Below, in pieces: positions 1 through 6,732 of a stretch of 10,942 nt of DNA. The notes beneath the pieces were generated by a model, which was not told the DNA's origin, did not search any database, and saw only the letters and a program-made list of their open reading frames with translations. The position numbers and the translations under genes were made by a program. The DNA is from Lachnospiraceae bacterium (GTDB taxonomy: Bacteria > Bacillota > Clostridia > Lachnospirales > Lachnospiraceae): NCBI GenBank assembly GCA_017958585.1, contig JAGDCK010000244.1, forward strand, positions 1-10,942, written 5' to 3'. Numbering within the stretch: position 1 is the first letter of the stretch; every line of letters begins with the position of its first letter.

Positions 1-1
1 A

Positions 2-253
2 AACACATGCAGGCGCTTTCCATATGTTTTTAAATTATATGTGATAACAGCCGCTTCAAACGGAAAAGACCAGCTGGACATAGTTCGCACAGATATGTAT
101 TTCCGGAAATTTTACAAAGATAAAGATATAAGGGTTTACGGTTTTGCGAACGATGAAGTAAGCGCCATAGAACTTGTAAAGACCATCACGGAAGAATGCG
201 TAAATAAAACGGGAGAGGCAAACCTCAGGGAGTATTTGAAATGCTTGGAGTAA
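2..253 (+). CDS. 3' end of an unrecognised small protein (partial)
   Basis: The reading frame is open from the first bases of the window to the TAA at 251-253, giving 83 residues. I do not recognise the family. The only start codon in the window is a GTG at 41, which has no Shine-Dalgarno sequence upstream. The residues encoded before it run smoothly into a hydrophobic strand (KLYVITAAS), so the true start is probably outside the window. The sequence suggests a small soluble alpha/beta protein: a strand, a polar segment (NGKDQLDIVRTD), a second strand (DIRVYGFA), then a helix (SAIELVKTITEECV). There are no membrane segments and no metal-binding cysteine cluster. The last 13 bases overlap the start of the DUF2953 gene, implying translational coupling and a shared operon. 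Another frame closes with a TAA at 31-33, which could be the tail of an earlier gene; in that case the GTG start would become more likely. Confidence 0.6.
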   Translation, partial: NTCRRFPYVFKLYVITAASNGKDQLDIVRTDMYFRKFYKDKDIRVYGFANDEVSAIELVKTITEECVNKTGEANLREYLKCLE

Positions 254-1032
254 TACTTACTATACTTAAAATTATAGGAATCTTTATATTAGTTGTCTTT
301 TCCCTTATTTTGCTAGCCATTCTGGCCGTTTTATTTGCGCCTGTAAGATACAGGGTAAGTGGCAGCATTTCTTCAAAGGAAAAAAAATATCTTATAACCG
401 GAAAGATCACCTGGCTTTTGGGAGCATTAAAGGTAATTTTTTCAGAAGACAGGTCCATGGTTTTAAAGATATGTGGATTTAAAGTCTTTAAGGCTGATCT
501 GTCAACCGGATCAAAAAATAAGAAAGACAAAGATAAGAATAAAGAGGATTCAGATAAAGATAAGGAAGAGAAATATAAATCTAAAAAGGCTAAAAAGAAG
601 ATAAAAGGAAAGGCCAAGAAGAAAGCTAAGGATTCAAAAAAGAGCGGCAAAAAATATAAGTTTACGAAGGAAAACTTTTTTGAATTTATTCAGTCGCCTA
701 ATCTTGAGCCCGGAGTAAGATCCGCTCTTCATGAGATTTTTGTGATAATAAAAGAAGTGTTCCCCAAATACATGGAGGGGAATTTTGAGTTCGGATTTGA
801 GGAGCCCGACAAGACCGGTATCATCTACGGAGTCATATGCATATTGCAGACAAGGCTTAAGGGCATGTACAGGATCACACCCAATTTCGAAGAAGAGATT
901 TTATTTGGGGACTTTACTGTAAAAGGAAGAATCTTTATAATAATTATATTAAGGTCATCTATCAAACTGATCTTTAACAGGGATTTAAAGAAATTGATTT
1001 CAAATTTTGAGGTTGATAAGGAGAATAAATAA
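241..1032 (+). CDS. ytfI: DUF2953 family membrane-anchored protein (YtfI-like)
   Basis: The protein has 263 residues. It opens with a long hydrophobic segment (about residues 4-34), a likely signal anchor, followed by APVRYRVSGSI, a typical DUF2953 beginning. The C-terminal part carries the family signature around residues 184-193 (FGFEEPDKTG) and a very hydrophobic stretch at about 231-246 (IFIIIILRSS) that may re-enter the membrane. Residues 91-140 are an extremely lysine-rich, presumably disordered spacer: 26 of 50 residues are lysine, mixed with Asp, Glu and Ser. The ATG overlaps the upstream gene and has AGGGAG at 227-232, eight bases before it. Two bases separate its stop from the gerW start. 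In Bacillus subtilis, ytfI also sits next to ytfJ (gerW). That conserved pairing supports the call, but the molecular function of DUF2953 is not known to me. Assignment to the family is fairly firm; the symbol is by analogy. Confidence 0.8.
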   Translation: MLGVILTILKIIGIFILVVFSLILLAILAVLFAPVRYRVSGSISSKEKKYLITGKITWLLGALKVIFSEDRSMVLKICGFKVFKADLSTGSKNKKDKDKNKEDSDKDKEEKYKSKKAKKKIKGKAKKKAKDSKKSGKKYKFTKENFFEFIQSPNLEPGVRSALHEIFVIIKEVFPKYMEGNFEFGFEEPDKTGIIYGVICILQTRLKGMYRITPNFEEEILFGDFTVKGRIFIIIILRSSIKLIFNRDLKKLISNFEVDKENK

Positions 1033-1034
1033 TT

Positions 1035-1451
1035 ATGGCAGATCGTGAAAACCATTTCCAGGGTGTTGTGGAGTCTTTACTTAAAGGTATGGATACGGTT
1101 TTGTCCACAAAGACCGTGGTGGGTGAGGCTACAAAGATCGGAGATACCATTATACTTCCTTTAGTGGACGTTTCTTTTGGCGTAGGTGCCGGAAGCGGCT
1201 CAAACGGATCAAAGAATTCCGAAAACGGAGCCGGTGGTCTCGGAGGAAAGATGACTCCCAGTGCTGTTTTGGTGATCCAGAACGGCCAGACCAGACTGGT
1301 CAATATCAAGAATCAGGATGCTATCACAAAGATCATCGACATGGTTCCTGAAGTTATAGACAAGATTTCAAAGAAAAACAAGGGCAGTGAAGACGAGATT
1401 TCCGAAGAGGAAGCGGTTGATATTGCTTTTGGAGATGAAGACGAAGAGTAG
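1035..1451 (+). CDS. gerW: GerW family sporulation protein (YtfJ)
   Basis: The product has 138 residues, the usual size for GerW/YtfJ. Family features visible are the N-terminal helix with VVESLLKGMDTVLSTKTVVGE (about residues 11-31), the strand GDTIILPLVDVSFGVGAG (36-53), a glycine- and serine-rich loop (51-71), and a second conserved block PSAVLVIQNGQTRLVNI (75-91). The last 25 residues are strongly acidic (many Glu and Asp). In Bacillus subtilis the family member GerW/YtfJ is a spore protein needed for normal germination with some nutrients; in many Clostridia the gene is present regardless of whether spores have been seen. AAGGAG at 1018-1023 lies inside the upstream gene, 11 bases before the ATG. 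The gene follows the DUF2953 gene by two bases and precedes the J-domain gene by two, so all are likely co-transcribed. No signal peptide or membrane segment is present. Confidence 0.87.
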   Translation: MADRENHFQGVVESLLKGMDTVLSTKTVVGEATKIGDTIILPLVDVSFGVGAGSGSNGSKNSENGAGGLGGKMTPSAVLVIQNGQTRLVNIKNQDAITKIIDMVPEVIDKISKKNKGSEDEISEEEAVDIAFGDEDEE

Positions 1452-1453
1452 AT

Positions 1454-1981
1454 ATGATTGATTGGGAAGATATTTTACGCGCCGAGAACCCGGATGAGTT
1501 GCAAAGCGCGAAAATCTGGCTTTTCAAAGAAAATATCAGATTAAAAAACAGAGAGAAGGACCTGGATGAGGCAAAGGAAAAGTTTTTAAATGAACGCCTC
1601 AGATACAAGGACGAGATGGATCAGCTGAATCTTCGCATCGTGACGGAGAGGAAGCGTCTTAAGGAAGAGAATCTGTTTTTTGATAAAAAGATGGAGATAT
1701 TAAAGGCGGGTTTCGTTCAGCTTGAGAGCGACAGAAAGCGCTTCGAGGCTGAAAAGAAGCAGTACGACAGGGAACTTGCCGAAAGGTTTTCATCATCGGG
1801 GTCTATCAAAGTGGATGATAATCTGATTGCGCTCCTGTTTAGAAATACCAATAATCCTCTGACATTGAGAAAAAGGTACAAGGATCTGGTAAAGATATTT
1901 CATCCGGATAATCTGCTGGGAGACGAGGAGTTAATGCAGGCCATCAATGATGAATTCCAGCGCAGAAGAGAAGAGATGTAA
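1454..1981 (+). CDS. coiled-coil protein with C-terminal J-domain-like segment
   Basis: The protein has 175 residues. About residues 25-112 form one long charged helix rich in Lys, Glu and Arg with regular hydrophobic spacing, a predicted coiled coil. A short Ser/Gly linker (113-117) leads to a compact C-terminal module at about 118-175. That module resembles a J domain: LRKRYKDLVKIFHPDN matches helix II plus the diagnostic HPD loop (His150-Pro151-Asp152), and EELMQAINDEF resembles helix III. Helix I (about NLIALLF, 123-129) is divergent. J domains stimulate the ATPase of Hsp70/DnaK through HPD, so a DnaK-recruiting adaptor role is the natural inference; the client is unknown. The position of the J module at the C terminus behind a coiled coil is unlike DnaJ itself, which has it at the N terminus followed by Gly/Phe and zinc regions. 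The ATG is two bases after the gerW stop and has only a weak ribosome binding site (GAAGAG, 1442-1447), suggesting coupling to gerW. Confidence 0.75.
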   Translation: MIDWEDILRAENPDELQSAKIWLFKENIRLKNREKDLDEAKEKFLNERLRYKDEMDQLNLRIVTERKRLKEENLFFDKKMEILKAGFVQLESDRKRFEAEKKQYDRELAERFSSSGSIKVDDNLIALLFRNTNNPLTLRKRYKDLVKIFHPDNLLGDEELMQAINDEFQRRREEM

Positions 1982-2002
1982 AAGTAAAAAGAGCAAAAAA
2001 AC

Positions 2003-2024
2003 AGAGGTAGGAAATCCTACCTCT
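2003..2024 (-). terminator. intrinsic terminator of rpmB, possibly bidirectional
   Basis: A perfect 9-bp stem, AGAGGTAGG at 2003-2011 and CCTACCTCT at 2016-2024, closes on a four-base loop. Read on the minus strand, the stem is followed almost at once by seven T (the A run at 1995-2001). This is a strong terminator 18 bases past the rpmB stop. On the plus strand the tail is only TTAATAATTT, so it would stop the upstream operon less efficiently. It lies between two convergent genes, 21 bases after the J-domain gene. Confidence 0.88.
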
Positions 2025-2042
2025 TAATAATTTGCGAATTAA

Positions 2043-2228
2043 TTAAGCTCTCTCAACTTTTCCGCTCTTCATGCAGCTTGTACATACGTGCATTCTCTTA
2101 ACACCACCGTTAACCTTGCACTTTACATTCTGAACGTTAGAGTTCCAAATTGCGTTGCTTCTTCTATGAGAATGGCTTACGTTGTTTCCGAAATGAACGC
2201 CCTTACCACAAATATCACACTTTGCCAT
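2043..2228 (-). CDS. rpmB: 50S ribosomal protein L28 (bL28), zinc-binding type
   Basis: The 61-residue product matches bacterial L28 end to end. It starts MAKCDICGKG, has the conserved basic centre with SHSHRRSNAIWNSNVQ (18-33), and ends with VCTSCMKSGKVERA. Cys4 and Cys7, together with Cys49 and Cys52, form the two CxxC pairs of the zinc-binding (C+) form of L28; the zinc-free paralogue found in some bacteria lacks them. L28 is a structural component of the large ribosomal subunit. The start is set by a strong Shine-Dalgarno (CACCTCC on the plus strand, 2234-2240; GGAGGTG on the coding strand), five bases from the ATG. The gene is monocistronic: it is convergent with the gene before it, divergent from yloU, and followed by its own terminator. 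A promoter candidate lies about 80 bases upstream. Confidence 0.97.
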   Translation of the reverse strand: MAKCDICGKGVHFGNNVSHSHRRSNAIWNSNVQNVKCKVNGGVKRMHVCTSCMKSGKVERA

Positions 2229-2256
2229 CTTGACACCTCCTAAACCTATGCTTAAA

Positions 2257-2300
2257 AATAAGCTTATTATTTTCGAATTTAAGTATGCGAGAATATCGCA
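2257..2300 (-). promoter_or_regulatory. small palindromes in the predicted rpmB leader
   Basis: Two inverted repeats lie between the candidate rpmB promoter and its ribosome binding site. One is TGCGA at 2286-2290 with TCGCA at 2296-2300 (five-base loop). The other is the 12-bp palindrome AATAAGCTTATT at 2257-2268. They could form small hairpins in the leader RNA, or be protein-binding sites. The stems are short and AT-rich, and I recognise neither as a known leader or repressor box. Confidence 0.3.
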
Positions 2301-2308
2301 ACATTGAT

Positions 2309-2337
2309 ATATTAACAGAAACTTTTACAGAAAGCAA
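2309..2337 (-). promoter_or_regulatory. candidate rpmB promoter
   Basis: On the minus strand there is TTGCTT (plus-strand 2332-2337), a 17-base spacer, and TAATAT (2309-2314). The -10 element is preceded by TGT, giving an extended -10. The hexamers match the sigma-A consensus at 3 of 6 (TTGCTT) and 4 of 6 (TAATAT). Transcription would begin near 2302, leaving a leader of roughly 75 bases. This is inferred from pattern only. Confidence 0.45.
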
Positions 2338-2392
2338 GCATATTTTTTATTTTGGTAAAATCAATTTTATAGTTCCATTTTTAGTGTAAAAC

Positions 2393-2401
2393 TGTTACAA
2401 T
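2393..2401 (+). promoter_or_regulatory. candidate extended -10 promoter of yloU-fakA
   Basis: TGT followed by TACAAT (2396-2401) makes an extended -10 element 44 to 52 bases upstream of the yloU start. At the 17-base distance the -35 region is TTCCAT (2373-2378), a poor match to TTGACA, which an extended -10 can tolerate. A second, weaker TGG-TAAAAT sits at 2353-2361. Transcription would begin near 2408. Confidence 0.45.
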
Positions 2402-2444
2402 ACAGTGTAGCGTGCAAAAATGAGAGAAAGGTTTGGTGATTAAT

Positions 2445-2804
2445 ATGAAGGGCTCTACAATGAATACCCACATGGGAAATATTGTCATCGATAATGAAGT
2501 TATCGCTCAGTATGCCGGATCAGTTGCCATTGAATGTTTTGGCATTGTAGGCATGGCCGGAGTTAATGTTAAGGACGGTCTGGTTAAGCTTTTGAAAAAA
2601 GACAGCCTTACAAGAGGCATCACAGTCTCACTTAACAATAACAAACTCACCCTGGATTTTCACGTAATTGTTGCATATGGTGTTAGCATTCATGCTGTAT
2701 CCGAAAATCTTATCAGCAATGTTAAATACAAGGTTGAAGAGTTTACCGGAATTGAAATAGAAAAAATCAACATCTTTGTTGAAGGTGTAAGAGTGATTGA
2801 TTAA
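2445..2804 (+). CDS. yloU: Asp23/Gls24 family envelope stress response protein (YloU)
   Basis: The 119-residue product shows the Asp23/Gls24 (DUF322) pattern. GNIVIDNEVIAQYAG leads to CFGIVGMAG (about residues 31-39), then a strand pair with DFHVIVAYGVSI (71-82), and a C-terminal helix and strand ending in EKINIFVEGVRVID. The family includes Asp23 of Staphylococcus aureus and YloU of Bacillus; it is membrane- or envelope-associated but its biochemistry is poorly defined. The start is not certain. ATG 2445 follows GAGAAAGG (2424-2431) at a long 13 bases. ATG 2460 has AAGGG (2448-2452) at seven bases. GTG 2436 and TTG 2433 are also in frame. The conserved part begins after all of these. Its stop overlaps the fakA Shine-Dalgarno, so the pair is almost certainly one operon, as yloU-yloV in Bacillus. 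A role linked to fatty-acid kinase is suggested by this conserved adjacency only. Confidence 0.9.
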   Translation: MKGSTMNTHMGNIVIDNEVIAQYAGSVAIECFGIVGMAGVNVKDGLVKLLKKDSLTRGITVSLNNNKLTLDFHVIVAYGVSIHAVSENLISNVKYKVEEFTGIEIEKINIFVEGVRVID

Positions 2805-2819
2805 GGAGGATTTACAGTG
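2803..2819 (+). promoter_or_regulatory. ribosome binding site fixing the GTG start of fakA
   Basis: AAGGAGGA at 2803-2810 is a near-perfect Shine-Dalgarno and stands six bases before GTG 2817. It begins on the last two bases of the yloU stop codon, so yloU and fakA translation is likely coupled. It supports the GTG over any later in-frame ATG. Confidence 0.88.
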
Positions 2820-4478
2820 GAAATACAAGCAATCGACGCTAAGATGCTCTCAAAGATGTTCTTAGCAGGCGCAGGGAATCTGGAGGCTCATAAAGAGATA
2901 ATCAATGAGTTGAACGTCTTCCCCGTACCCGATGGAGATACCGGTACCAATATGACTATGACCATCATGTCAGCTGCCAAGGAGCTTAACGGCCTGGATG
3001 ATGATGACAATATGGAGGCTGTTTGTAAGGCGATTTCCAGCGGTTCACTTAAGGGAGCCAGAGGAAACTCAGGTGTTATCCTTTCACAGCTTTTCAGAGG
3101 ATTTACAAAGAGAATCAAGACAGAGACAACTCTTGATGTTTATATTATTTCAGAGGCTTTCCAGAATGCGGTGGAGACAGCTTACAAGGCTGTTATGAAG
3201 CCAAAGGAAGGTACGATCCTCACAGTTGCAAAGGGTGCAGCTGACAAAGCTAAAGACCTTGCCGACAACGGCGTAACAGATCTTGGCGAAGTATTTAAAG
3301 AGATAATTGAGCATGCTGATTATGTACTGAGCCAGACACCCGAGATGCTTCCCGTTCTAAAGCAGGCAGGAGTTGTGGACTCCGGCGGACGCGGACTTTT
3401 GGAAGTATTTATCGGTGCATATGATGCATTTTTAGGTAAAGAAGTCAAATTAGACCTTGATAAAAAGCCTAACGGAGAAAAGAAAACTTCCTATGAAGCT
3501 CAGGCTGAGGCAGAGATCAAATTCGGTTACTGTACCGAGTTTATCATCATGCTTGAGAAAAACTTCAATATTAAGCAGGAGATCGATTTCAAGGCATTCC
3601 TTGAGTCAATCGGCGACTCCATCGTATGTGTTGCAGACGAGGATGTGGTAAAAGTCCATGTTCATACAAACGATCCCGGACTTGCCATCCAGAAGGCATT
3701 AAAATACGGTCAGCTTTCAAATATTAAGATCGACAATATGCGCCTTGAGCATCAGGAAAAACTCTTCAAGATGGCTGAAAAGGAAAATGCCGAGAAAGAG
3801 AAAAAGGCAGAGCCTCCCCAGGAAGTGGGTTTCCTGGCAGGTTCCGTTGGAGACGGTATCAACGAGATCTTTAAGAGTCTCGGAGTTGACGAGATCATTG
3901 AAGGCGGTCAGACCATGAATCCTTCAACCGAGGATATCTTAAATGCCGTTGAAAAAGTAAATGCAAAGAACATTTTCGTTCTTCCCAACAACAAGAATAT
4001 CATTCTTGCCGCAAATCAGGCTGCTGAGCTTACAACAGACAAGAACCTTATCGTCATCCCCACAAAGACTATCCCTCAGGGTATAGCCGCGGTCATCAAT
4101 TATATTCCCGATGACTCAGTGGATGCAAACGAGGAGAACATGATATCTCAGATCTCCCTTGTAAATACCGGTCAGGTTACCTACGCTGTAAGAGATACCG
4201 TTATCGATGACAAAGAGATCAAAAAAGATGACTTCATGGGTATCGGTGACAAGGGAATCCTTGCAAACGGTACAGATCTTAATGCGGTTATCATCGACAT
4301 GTTAAATCAGATGGTGGATGATGACAGCGAGCTTATCAGCGTTTACTATGGATGTGATGTAAATGAGGATGATGCAAAGGCTGTGAAGGCACTTGTGGAA
4401 GAGAAATTCCCCGAGTACGATATCGAGCTTCAGGCCGGCGGACAACCTGTTTACTACTACGTTGTTAGTGTTGAATAA
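2817..4478 (+). CDS. fakA: fatty acid kinase catalytic subunit FakA (DAK2 domain, YloV)
   Basis: The protein has 553 residues, close to Staphylococcus aureus FakA. FakA transfers phosphate from ATP to a fatty acid held by a FakB (DegV-family) carrier, giving acyl-phosphate for phospholipid synthesis. The N-terminal DhaL/DAK2 domain (about 1-205) has the Mg-ATP motif PDGDTGTN (38-45), GARGNSGVILSQ (80-91) and VDSGGRGLLE (187-196). The middle domain (about 230-315) has Cys239 and HVH (His281, His283), corresponding to the zinc site described for S. aureus FakA. A charged linker (about 317-335) leads to the C-terminal domain (337-553), which ends with the DAK-phosphatase/DegV-like pattern. No key residue appears missing. 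No FakB gene lies in the window, so its partner is encoded elsewhere. The gene follows yloU directly and is closed by a strong terminator 25 bases after the stop. The protein is expected in the cytosol or at the inner membrane face. Confidence 0.95.
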   Translation: MEIQAIDAKMLSKMFLAGAGNLEAHKEIINELNVFPVPDGDTGTNMTMTIMSAAKELNGLDDDDNMEAVCKAISSGSLKGARGNSGVILSQLFRGFTKRIKTETTLDVYIISEAFQNAVETAYKAVMKPKEGTILTVAKGAADKAKDLADNGVTDLGEVFKEIIEHADYVLSQTPEMLPVLKQAGVVDSGGRGLLEVFIGAYDAFLGKEVKLDLDKKPNGEKKTSYEAQAEAEIKFGYCTEFIIMLEKNFNIKQEIDFKAFLESIGDSIVCVADEDVVKVHVHTNDPGLAIQKALKYGQLSNIKIDNMRLEHQEKLFKMAEKENAEKEKKAEPPQEVGFLAGSVGDGINEIFKSLGVDEIIEGGQTMNPSTEDILNAVEKVNAKNIFVLPNNKNIILAANQAAELTTDKNLIVIPTKTIPQGIAAVINYIPDDSVDANEENMISQISLVNTGQVTYAVRDTVIDDKEIKKDDFMGIGDKGILANGTDLNAVIIDMLNQMVDDDSELISVYYGCDVNEDDAKAVKALVEEKFPEYDIELQAGGQPVYYYVVSVE

Positions 4479-4502
4479 ACATTTCAATAAGTTTATTATT
4501 TT

Positions 4503-4530
4503 AGAGGAGACGATTTGTCTCCTCTTTTTT
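4503..4530 (+). terminator. intrinsic terminator after fakA
   Basis: A perfect 9-bp stem, AGAGGAGAC at 4503-4511 and GTCTCCTCT at 4517-4525, closes on a five-base loop and is followed by a run of T to 4530. This is a classic Rho-independent terminator 25 bases after the fakA stop. It marks the end of the yloU-fakA unit; recG would need readthrough or its own promoter. A TTGAAA at 4540-4545 exists, but no good -10 follows it. Confidence 0.94.
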
Positions 4531-4579
4531 AAAACCGCTTTGAAACAAAAAAACTTCTAGCAATCTATCCGGAGGATTT

Positions 4580-6631
4580 ATGTCAATTCCCATAACTGAT
4601 GTAAAAGGTGTCGGTGAAAAGACCGCAAAATTATTGGAGAAACTCAGTATTAATACAGTAAGTGACCTGATAGACTATTATCCCAGAGACTATGACAAAC
4701 TGGGCGACCTGATCCCCATATCTAACGTAATCCCCCTGCAGACAGCAGTGGTAAAAGGCACGGTCACGGGAAATGTTAAGCTCTTTAAGGGTAAAAGAAC
4801 CACCATCTGTGAAGTTTTGATAAAAGACGAATCCGGTGTAATGAATGTAAGATTCTTTAACATGCCCTATATCAAAAATGTGTTAAAGCCGGGATCAGTC
4901 CATGTTTTTCGAGGAAAAACATCCCTAAGGGGAAAGCAGATCATTCTTGATCAGCCTCAGATCTTAAAACCTGAAGACTATAATGATATGAAGGATGAAC
5001 TGATACCTATCTACCCTTTAACAAAGGGCTTATCCAGTAAATCCATCGGAAAATATGTTTATTATTCCATATACAATTATCCCGCGGAACCTGAGGTATT
5101 CCCTGAAAAGATCCTGACGGAGTTTGATATTCCGGATCACAGGGAAGCACTAAAAAAGATCCATTTTCCGAAGGATGAAAATGAAGTAAGTATCGCAAAG
5201 AAAAGACTTTCCTTTGAAGAATTCTTTTTCTTTTTGATGGCTATACGACGTAACAAAGCCCTGGCAAAGGAGACTCCTAACAACTTTGTCTGCTTTGAGA
5301 CAGCAGATACCGTAAGGCTTCTCGAGGCTTTACCATATAAACTTACAAATGCTCAGAAAAAGGTATGGGCCGAAATAAAGGAGGATCTTTCATCCAACAA
5401 ATGCATGAACCGCCTGATCCAGGGTGATGTGGGCTCAGGAAAGACCATCATAGCATTTCTATCCCTTATAGAAGTATGTGCAAACGGTTATCAGGGTGCA
5501 CTCATGGCTCCCACGGAAGTCCTTGCGTTGCAGCACTATGAGACGATCTGCAGTTTTATAAAAAAATACGGACTAAACATTAAACCCGCTCTTTTGGTAG
5601 GTTCTTTAAAAGCCTCGGAAAAGAAGGATGTACAGGAAAAGATAAAGAGTGGAGAAGTTAATTTCATAATAGGTACCCACGCCCTTATTCAGGATAAGGT
5701 AGAATTTAAAAATCTGGCCCTTGTGGTTACGGATGAGCAGCACAGATTCGGTGTAAAGCAGAGAGAATCCTTTGTAGGAAAAGGAAAAGTGCCTCATGTT
5801 ATCGTAATGAGTGCAACCCCCATTCCCAGGACATTGTCCATCATTTTTTACGGGGATCTGGACATATCCGTCATAGATGAACTTCCGGCAGAGAGACTTC
5901 CAATAAAAAACTGTGTGGTAAACACATCATACAGGGAGAAAGCCTATAAATTCATTGAAAAAGAGGTGGCTTCAGGCCATCAGGCATACGTGATCTGTCC
6001 CATGGTAAATGAGAGTGAAGAGAGTGACCTTGAAAATGTCATTGACTATGCAGACAAATTAAGGGAGGCGCTACCGGACAGCATAATCGTCTCTTACCTT
6101 CACGGTCAGATGAAGCCTGCATTAAAAAATGAGATAATGGAGGACTTCGCTGCAGGAAAGATCCATGTACTGGTTTCCACCACCGTTATCGAGGTCGGTA
6201 TAAATGTTCCAAACGCAACGGTCATGATGGTTGAAAACGCTGAGAAATTCGGTCTGGCATCCCTCCATCAGCTCAGAGGCCGCGTGGGAAGAGGAGATGC
6301 ACAGAGCTATTGTATATTCATAAGCTCAAAGAATGATGAAAAGACATTTGAGAGACTTAATATCCTGAACAAATCAAATGACGGTTTTTATATTGCATCG
6401 GAGGACATGAGATTAAGAGGTCCCGGTGATATGTTCGGAGTGCGCCAAAGCGGTGACTTTGAGTTTAAGATCGCAAATGTATTTTCTGATGCCGGTGCAC
6501 TAAAAGCTGCGGACATGGCGGTTGATGAGGTCTTAAAAGAAGATCCGCTTCTAAATAACGAAGATCATGTTCTTATAAAGAAAAAGATAGAAGAGATGAA
6601 GACCTTCGAGGTGGACTTCAGATCCATATAA
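4580..6631 (+). CDS. recG: ATP-dependent DNA helicase RecG
   Basis: The 683-residue product matches RecG in length and motif order. RecG is a superfamily 2 helicase that reverses stalled replication forks and branch-migrates Holliday junctions. The N-terminal wedge/OB-fold region spans about 1-240 (ITDVKGVGEKTAKLLEKL, then YYPRDYDKL). The helicase motifs are LTNAQK (255-260), Walker A GDVGSGKT (282-289), MAPTEVLA (309-316), GTHALI (365-370), Walker B DEQH (385-388), SATPIPRT (411-418), TTVIEVGINVPNA (534-546) and QLRGRVGRG (564-572). The C-terminal part has the conserved SEDMRLRGPGDMFG block (607-620). All catalytic motifs look intact. The start is fixed by GGAGG at 4571-4575, four bases before the ATG. 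It lies downstream of yloU-fakA, as in many Bacillota, but is separated from them by a strong terminator. No clear separate promoter or strong downstream terminator is seen. Confidence 0.97.
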   Translation: MSIPITDVKGVGEKTAKLLEKLSINTVSDLIDYYPRDYDKLGDLIPISNVIPLQTAVVKGTVTGNVKLFKGKRTTICEVLIKDESGVMNVRFFNMPYIKNVLKPGSVHVFRGKTSLRGKQIILDQPQILKPEDYNDMKDELIPIYPLTKGLSSKSIGKYVYYSIYNYPAEPEVFPEKILTEFDIPDHREALKKIHFPKDENEVSIAKKRLSFEEFFFFLMAIRRNKALAKETPNNFVCFETADTVRLLEALPYKLTNAQKKVWAEIKEDLSSNKCMNRLIQGDVGSGKTIIAFLSLIEVCANGYQGALMAPTEVLALQHYETICSFIKKYGLNIKPALLVGSLKASEKKDVQEKIKSGEVNFIIGTHALIQDKVEFKNLALVVTDEQHRFGVKQRESFVGKGKVPHVIVMSATPIPRTLSIIFYGDLDISVIDELPAERLPIKNCVVNTSYREKAYKFIEKEVASGHQAYVICPMVNESEESDLENVIDYADKLREALPDSIIVSYLHGQMKPALKNEIMEDFAAGKIHVLVSTTVIEVGINVPNATVMMVENAEKFGLASLHQLRGRVGRGDAQSYCIFISSKNDEKTFERLNILNKSNDGFYIASEDMRLRGPGDMFGVRQSGDFEFKIANVFSDAGALKAADMAVDEVLKEDPLLNNEDHVLIKKKIEEMKTFEVDFRSI

Positions 6632-6695
6632 AGGGATATATTTTAATACATAAGACTAACTATTTCAATATATTAAAAGAACATATTTTCGACTT

Positions 6696-6730
6696 TATTT
6701 TGTGGCATACTCTTTTATTACCACAAAATA
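6696..6730. repeat. perfect 10-bp inverted repeat upstream of the topoisomerase operon
   Basis: TATTTTGTGG at 6696-6705 and its exact reverse complement CCACAAAATA at 6721-6730 flank a 15-base spacer. The right arm ends five bases before the -10 element, and the repeat brackets the expected -35 position (about 6713-6718). It could be an operator for a dimeric regulator or a topology-sensitive structure. A recG terminator is less likely, since no T run follows. I do not recognise it as a known box; it does not fit a DnaA box. Confidence 0.55.
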
Positions 6731-6732
6731 TA

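Noticed and set aside
225..650. 141-codon minus-strand frame rich in Phe, Leu and Ser, looking like a membrane protein
   Set aside because: It is the complement of the hydrophobic and lysine-rich parts of the DUF2953 gene; AAG/AAA codons read backwards give Leu/Phe. It is an artefact of composition.
520..660. A frameshift or simple-repeat assembly error in the A-rich tract
   Set aside because: The frame continues cleanly into the conserved DUF2953 C-terminal signature, so no shift is needed.
4531..4579. A recG promoter starting with TTGAAA at 4540-4545
   Set aside because: At 17 bases the -10 position reads ATCTAT (4563-4568), and no better hexamer lies nearby before the ribosome binding site.
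6696..6730. DnaA boxes or a replication origin beside the gyrase-like genes
   Set aside because: The CCACA motifs differ from TTATCCACA at three or more positions and do not cluster. The neighbours are recG and fakA, not dnaA, dnaN or recF.
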